64,000 bases of DNA from Lentzea nigeriaca. Lineage in GTDB: Bacteria; Actinomycetota; Actinomycetes; Mycobacteriales; Pseudonocardiaceae. Below are positions 60,871-64,000 of this stretch, piece by piece. The notes beneath the pieces were generated by a model. That model saw only the letters and a program-made list of their open reading frames with translations, did not search any database and was not told the origin of the DNA. Position 1 is the stretch's first letter, and every line of letters begins with the position of its first letter. A program made the translations under genes and the position numbers. Location: positions 62,001 to 126,000 of the forward strand of contig NZ_JAFBCX010000020.1 of assembly GCF_016907955.1 (NCBI RefSeq), given 5' to 3'.

Positions 60871-61422
60871 ATGGCGGCTTTGTTCTCCCGCAAACGGGAG
60901 ACCGCGGCCGACGAGGCATTGATCCGATCGCTCTACGAGGAGCACGGTCGGGCATTGCTTGCGTACGCGACGCGGTTGACCGGCGACCGGGCGGCTGCCG
61001 AGGACGTGGTCCAGGAGACCCTCGTCCGAGCATGGCGCCACCCCGACGCCCTCGTGAACGGCAAGGGATCGGTGCGCGGCTGGTTGCTGACCGTGGCGCG
61101 CAACATCGTCACCGACCGGGTGCGGGCCAAGGCCGCGCGTCCGCAGGAGGTGGCCGAGTCGCCGGCGACACCACCGATCGAGCGCGACCACGCCGATCAG
61201 GTCGTCGACTCCGTGGTGGTGCTGGAGGCGCTCGACAGGTTGTCCTCCGACCACCGCGATGTGCTGATGGAGATCTACTTCCGCGGTCGCAGCGTGACGG
61301 AGGCGGCGGAAGCGCTCGGGGTACCACCGGGCACGGTTAAATCAAGATCGTATTACGCGTTGCGAGCCCTGAGGGAGACGTTCGTCGGTCAACAGGTCGC
61401 ACTGAAGGGGGTGGCCGGATGA
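60871..61422 (+). CDS. ECF RNA polymerase sigma factor (SigK/SigL-like)
   Basis: A 183-residue sigma-70 family ECF factor. Region 2 holds 'IRSLYEEHGRALLAYATRLT' and 'AEDVVQETLVRAWRHPDAL' (~18-62); region 4 holds 'LEALDRLSSDHRDVLMEIYF' and 'SVTEAAEALGVPPGTVKSRS' (~118-160). It is translationally coupled (ATGA) to the anti-sigma gene that would hold it at the membrane. Its promoter carries the ECF signature at 60782, so it probably controls itself. Confidence 0.94.
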   Translation: MAALFSRKRETAADEALIRSLYEEHGRALLAYATRLTGDRAAAEDVVQETLVRAWRHPDALVNGKGSVRGWLLTVARNIVTDRVRAKAARPQEVAESPATPPIERDHADQVVDSVVVLEALDRLSSDHRDVLMEIYFRGRSVTEAAEALGVPPGTVKSRSYYALRALRETFVGQQVALKGVAG

Positions 61423-62123
61423 CCACGCAGCACGACCCGCAGCTGCTCGGTGCCTACGTTCTCGGAGCACTGGACGAGCAGGAGGTGCGCGAGATGGACG
61501 AGCACCTGGCGTCCTGCCCTGACTGCGCGCGCGAGCTCGAGGACCTCCGCGCCATGGAGGCCTACCTCGGCGAAGTGCCGCCGGAGGCCATGCTCGACGG
61601 GCCGCCGGAGGGCGGCGATCTGTTGTTGCAGCGCACGCTCCGCCAGGTGCGTGCGGAACGAGGCGGCGTCGCGCGACGTCGTCAGTTCGCGTTGGGAGCC
61701 GCGGCAGCCGTCGTGGCGGCCCTGGTGCTGGGTGCCGGTGTCTTCGTCGGCAAGGCGACCTCGCCGGACGTCACGGCTGCCCCCTCGCAGACCGTGGCAC
61801 CGGATCCGTCGGGCACCAAGCTCGCGACGTTCACCGACCCGGTGACCAAGGCGTCGATGACCGTCAAGGTCATTCCCGCCGCGGGCTGGGTGCGCACGAG
61901 CATCGCGGTCAACGGCATTCCCGAAGGCGAGAAGTGCCGGATCTTCGTGGTGGCGAAGGACGGCAGCCGTCAGGAGGCCGGTTCCTGGGTGGTGTCCAAG
62001 AAGGGCGCCGCCGAGGGCGCGAGCCTGGACGGTGCCGCGCTCGTGGCACCCGACGACGTCAAGTCCGTGCTGGTCGAGAACTTCGCGGGCAAGAAGTTCG
62101 TCGAGGTGCCGATTCAGGCCTGA
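61419..62123 (+). CDS. Transmembrane anti-sigma factor (zinc-finger ZAS, RskA C-terminal domain)
   Basis: A 234-residue anti-sigma factor. The cytoplasmic zinc finger uses His29, Cys33 and Cys36 ('HLASCPDC'). One membrane helix (~87-108) leads to an RskA-type outer domain ('AAGWVRTSIAVNGIPEGEKC', 'AKDGSRQEAGSWV') that would be cut by regulated proteolysis to release the sigma factor. It is coupled to the sigma gene and followed by a strong hairpin. The gene at 59178-59764 is a damaged paralogue. Confidence 0.93.
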   Translation: MTTQHDPQLLGAYVLGALDEQEVREMDEHLASCPDCARELEDLRAMEAYLGEVPPEAMLDGPPEGGDLLLQRTLRQVRAERGGVARRRQFALGAAAAVVAALVLGAGVFVGKATSPDVTAAPSQTVAPDPSGTKLATFTDPVTKASMTVKVIPAAGWVRTSIAVNGIPEGEKCRIFVVAKDGSRQEAGSWVVSKKGAAEGASLDGAALVAPDDVKSVLVENFAGKKFVEVPIQA

Positions 62124-62140
62124 CCGAGGGGTTGAGAAAA

Positions 62141-62172
62141 GGAGGGGCCGTCCGTTCGCGGGCGGCCCCTCC
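62141..62172. terminator. Bidirectional terminator hairpin
   Basis: GGAGGGGCCG and its exact complement flank a 12-base loop that can pair further, between the ends of the anti-sigma gene (+) and the oxidoreductase gene (-). Confidence 0.8.
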
Positions 62173-62178
62173 GCCTCG

Positions 62179-63122
62179 TCACGGCTTGAGGACGACTTTC
62201 CCCACCGTGGCACGGGATTCCAGCGCCTCGTGCGCCTTGGCGGCGTCCTTCAACGCGAACGGCGGGTTGATCAGCGGCACGAACCGGCCGCTCGCGAGCC
62301 CCGCCATCGACTCGTCCTCCAGCGCGCGGATCCCGCGCCGCATCAGGCCGGGCCCGAGCGCGACCGTCGCGGTAAGGCTGCCCGCGAACAACACTTCCGT
62401 GCTGATCGCGGTCATCGAACCGGAGGCCCAGCCGTAGATGATCTGCCGTCCGCCCACGCCGAGCGTCCTCAACGCGGTTTCCCCGACCTCACCGCCGACG
62501 CCGTCGAGCACGACGGTCATGTCCTTGATCCCGTCCGCCCACCCAGGCCGGGTGTAGTCGATGGCGGCGTCCGCGCCGTTGTCCATCACGTAGTCGAGCT
62601 TCTCTCCGCTCGCCAGCCCGATGACCCGCGCACCGACGTTGCGCGCCTCCTGCACGAACAACGCACCCATGCCGCCCGCCGCCGACGTCACCAGCACCAC
62701 GTCGTCCTCGGTGAGCTTCGCGGCGTCGAGGACCGCGACGACGGTGCGGCCGGTGCCGATCATCGCGACCGCGGCCTCGAACGACACGTCGTCCGGAAGT
62801 GCGTGCAGCGCCTCGACTTTCGCGACGGCCAGCTCCGCGTAGCCGCCGTTGGCCTGGCCGAGGTGCGCGACGACCCTGCGGCCCAGCCACTCGGGTGAGA
62901 CGTCGTCACCGAGCGCCGTGACGACGCCGGCGACCTCCCTGCCCGGCGTCGTGGGGAAGTCGACGGGGCCGAACCCGCCTCTGCGGATCGTCGTGTCGAC
63001 GAGGTGGACGCCGGCCGCGGCCACCGCCACGCGACCTGGCCGGTGGCGGGCTCCGGGTCGGGAACCTCTTCGAAGAGCAGGTTCTCCGCCGGGCCGAACT
63101 CGTACTGCCGAATCGCGAACAT
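62179..63122 (-). pseudogene. Quinone-oxidoreductase-type MDR dehydrogenase with a single-base frameshift
   Basis: The C-terminal 283 residues (62179-63030) read as a normal zinc-free MDR protein: 'GREVAGVVTALGDDVSPEWL', cofactor loop 'TSAAGGMGALFVQEARN', 'YTRPGWADGIKDMTVVLDGV'. The expected first ~31 residues ('MFAIRQYEFGPAENLLFEEV', then 'PDPEPATGQV') are encoded from ATG 63122 in another frame. The frames would join if one base were restored near 63029-63035 (CAGGTC-CGC expected, CAGGTCGC found). The total, 944 bp, is one short of a multiple of three. It is either a genuine frameshift mutation or a sequencing error in a GC run. Confidence 0.82.
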
Positions 63123-63238
63123 GCCTCGAACGCTAGGAGCTCCACTTAACTGGAGGTCAACACCGTGGCGGTGCGCCCGTCCGTCCCGACCTCTACTCGG
63201 CCGAGCAGTGGCAGAAAGGGGGCTATCTGCCGCTGAAG

Positions 63239-63892
63239 TCAGCCGTCGGTTCGTGAGCGCTCGACCCACTGCAGGATGCCGTGCGCCCCGCAGTCCCTGG
63301 CGGTCGCCTCGGCTTCGTCGAGCAGTGCCAGCTCGCCCTCGCGGTCGCCGCTTTCCGCCGCCACCTGCGCGAGGGCGAGCAGGCCCGCCGCGACACCGGG
63401 CTGGAAACCGATCTTCCGGCGCAGTTCCACGGACTCCTCGAGCTTGCGGCGCCCGGACTCCCTGTCGCCGTTGGCGAGGTCCGCGAAACCCAGGTGGCGG
63501 ACGGCGTAGGACCTGGTCAGGTCGTCACCCGACTCGACGGCCAGCCGGTAGGACCGTTCCAGGAACGGCAGGCCCTCCTCGTCGCCGTTCCGCACGACCT
63601 GGTGGAAGCAGCCGATCCAGAACAGCGCCTCGGCTTCGCCCTGTGCGTCGCCGAGCCGGTGGTACAGCTCGGCCGCCTGCTCGAAGAGCGGGAGTTCGCG
63701 CGGATCCTCCTGGCGGTCCTGGAGAAACCTCGCGTGCAGGACGCGGCCGCGGGCGAGCGCGAGATCGGCTTCCGCGGCGTCCAGCTCGCGGTCGGCCTGG
63801 GTGAGCGCCTCCGCGTCACCGCCGAACACTGCCTGCTCGTAGAGTTCCCTGGCCCGTTCGGCCAGACCGTTCGTGTGCACCGCTGCCCCCAT
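63239..63892 (-). CDS. TPR-like helical repeat protein
   Basis: A 217-residue soluble protein made of alpha-helical hairpins resembling tetratricopeptide repeats ('GDAQGEAEALFWIGCFHQVV', 'GDDLTRSYAVRHLGFADLAN', 'GFQPGVAAGLLALAQVAAES', 'GDREGELALLDEAEATARDC'). The repeat spacing is about 40 residues. It probably mediates protein contacts; no partner is evident. ATG 63892 is the chosen start; GTG 63901 would add three residues. The 116 bp between it and the oxidoreductase gene probably hold the latter's promoter. Confidence 0.8.
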   Translation of the reverse strand: MGAAVHTNGLAERARELYEQAVFGGDAEALTQADRELDAAEADLALARGRVLHARFLQDRQEDPRELPLFEQAAELYHRLGDAQGEAEALFWIGCFHQVVRNGDEEGLPFLERSYRLAVESGDDLTRSYAVRHLGFADLANGDRESGRRKLEESVELRRKIGFQPGVAAGLLALAQVAAESGDREGELALLDEAEATARDCGAHGILQWVERSRTDG

Positions 63893-63944
63893 TCGTCTCA
63901 CTCTAGTAGCGTGTCGCAGCTATCTCTGGGGATGTGGCCGGCAG

Positions 63945-64000
63945 GCAGCCGCGCTTCGATCATGCAGATCGCGCTCTCATGGCTGCCAGCTGCACGGTTG
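63945..64000. repeat. Dispersed intergenic repeat, copy 2 (cut by the window edge)
   Basis: Matches 53885-53940 at 53 of 56 bases. The second half of the terminal hairpin lies beyond the window. It is upstream of the TPR-like gene. Confidence 0.85.

Overview
The window is high-GC actinobacterial DNA. GTG starts are frequent, and most gene junctions within operons are 1-14 bp overlaps of the ATGA, GTGA or TGATG type. Gene content and style (SARP-free LuxR/LAL regulators, TAP-like secreted peptidase, many single-copy ABC operons) suggest a Pseudonocardiales-type actinomycete such as a Lentzea or Saccharothrix relative. That placement is inference, not something the sequence proves.

Layout. 1-5376 is a branched-chain-amino-acid-type ABC transporter operon (ATPase tail, two permeases, lipoprotein) with an acyl-CoA synthetase built in. 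5458-29869 is an extracellular contractile injection system (eCIS, phage-tail-like) locus. It comes in two blocks: 5458-9165 (small protein, DUF4255/Pvc16-like cap, AAA+ ATPase/Pvc15-like, DUF4157 'eCIS core' protein) and 13509-29869 (sheath, tube, small assembly proteins, a 775-residue Ala/Pro/Val-rich repeat protein, second tube protein, LysM protein, VgrG-like spike, PAAR tip, gp25, gpJ-like and gpI-like baseplate proteins, then three envelope-type accessory proteins). A reverse-strand block (9168-13270: unknown protein, TolB-like protein, MFS transporter, secreted metallophosphatase) separates the halves. A reverse-strand regulatory trio (29929-31882: histidine kinase, NarL-type regulator, LuxR-type regulator) ends tail-to-tail against the eCIS.

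32052-36217 holds assorted genes, several of them degenerate: a radical-SAM-like tail, a PHP protein, an SDR with its core deleted, DUF3237 and a secreted TAP-like peptidase. 36518-46448 holds a serine hydrolase, a large LuxR (LAL) regulator, a MASE1 membrane protein, a truncated medium-chain dehydrogenase, a molybdopterin oxidoreductase and a second acyl-CoA synthetase. 46666-51674 (reverse) is a PotABCD-type ABC importer with a LacI regulator and a candidate LacI operator. 51810-59011 has a secreted PQQ-type sugar dehydrogenase, a divergent TetR/hydrolase pair, and a sugar-acid catabolic operon (GntR, DapA-family, IlvD-family). 59041-62123 contains a decayed anti-sigma gene, a DUF1996 protein and an intact ECF sigma/anti-sigma operon; the relic and the operon share an ECF-like promoter signature. 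The window ends with a frameshifted quinone-oxidoreductase gene, a TPR-like protein and one copy of a 56-bp dispersed repeat.

The most interesting part is the eCIS. I find no tail-fibre gene and no recognisable coiled-coil tape-measure gene. It carries a repeat protein full of VQR motifs that recur in its DUF4157 protein, and three transcription-unit leaders share a CTGCCC-N4-GGGCAG palindrome. A module of membrane/secreted proteins closes the locus, as would suit an intracellular, envelope-engaging actinobacterial particle.
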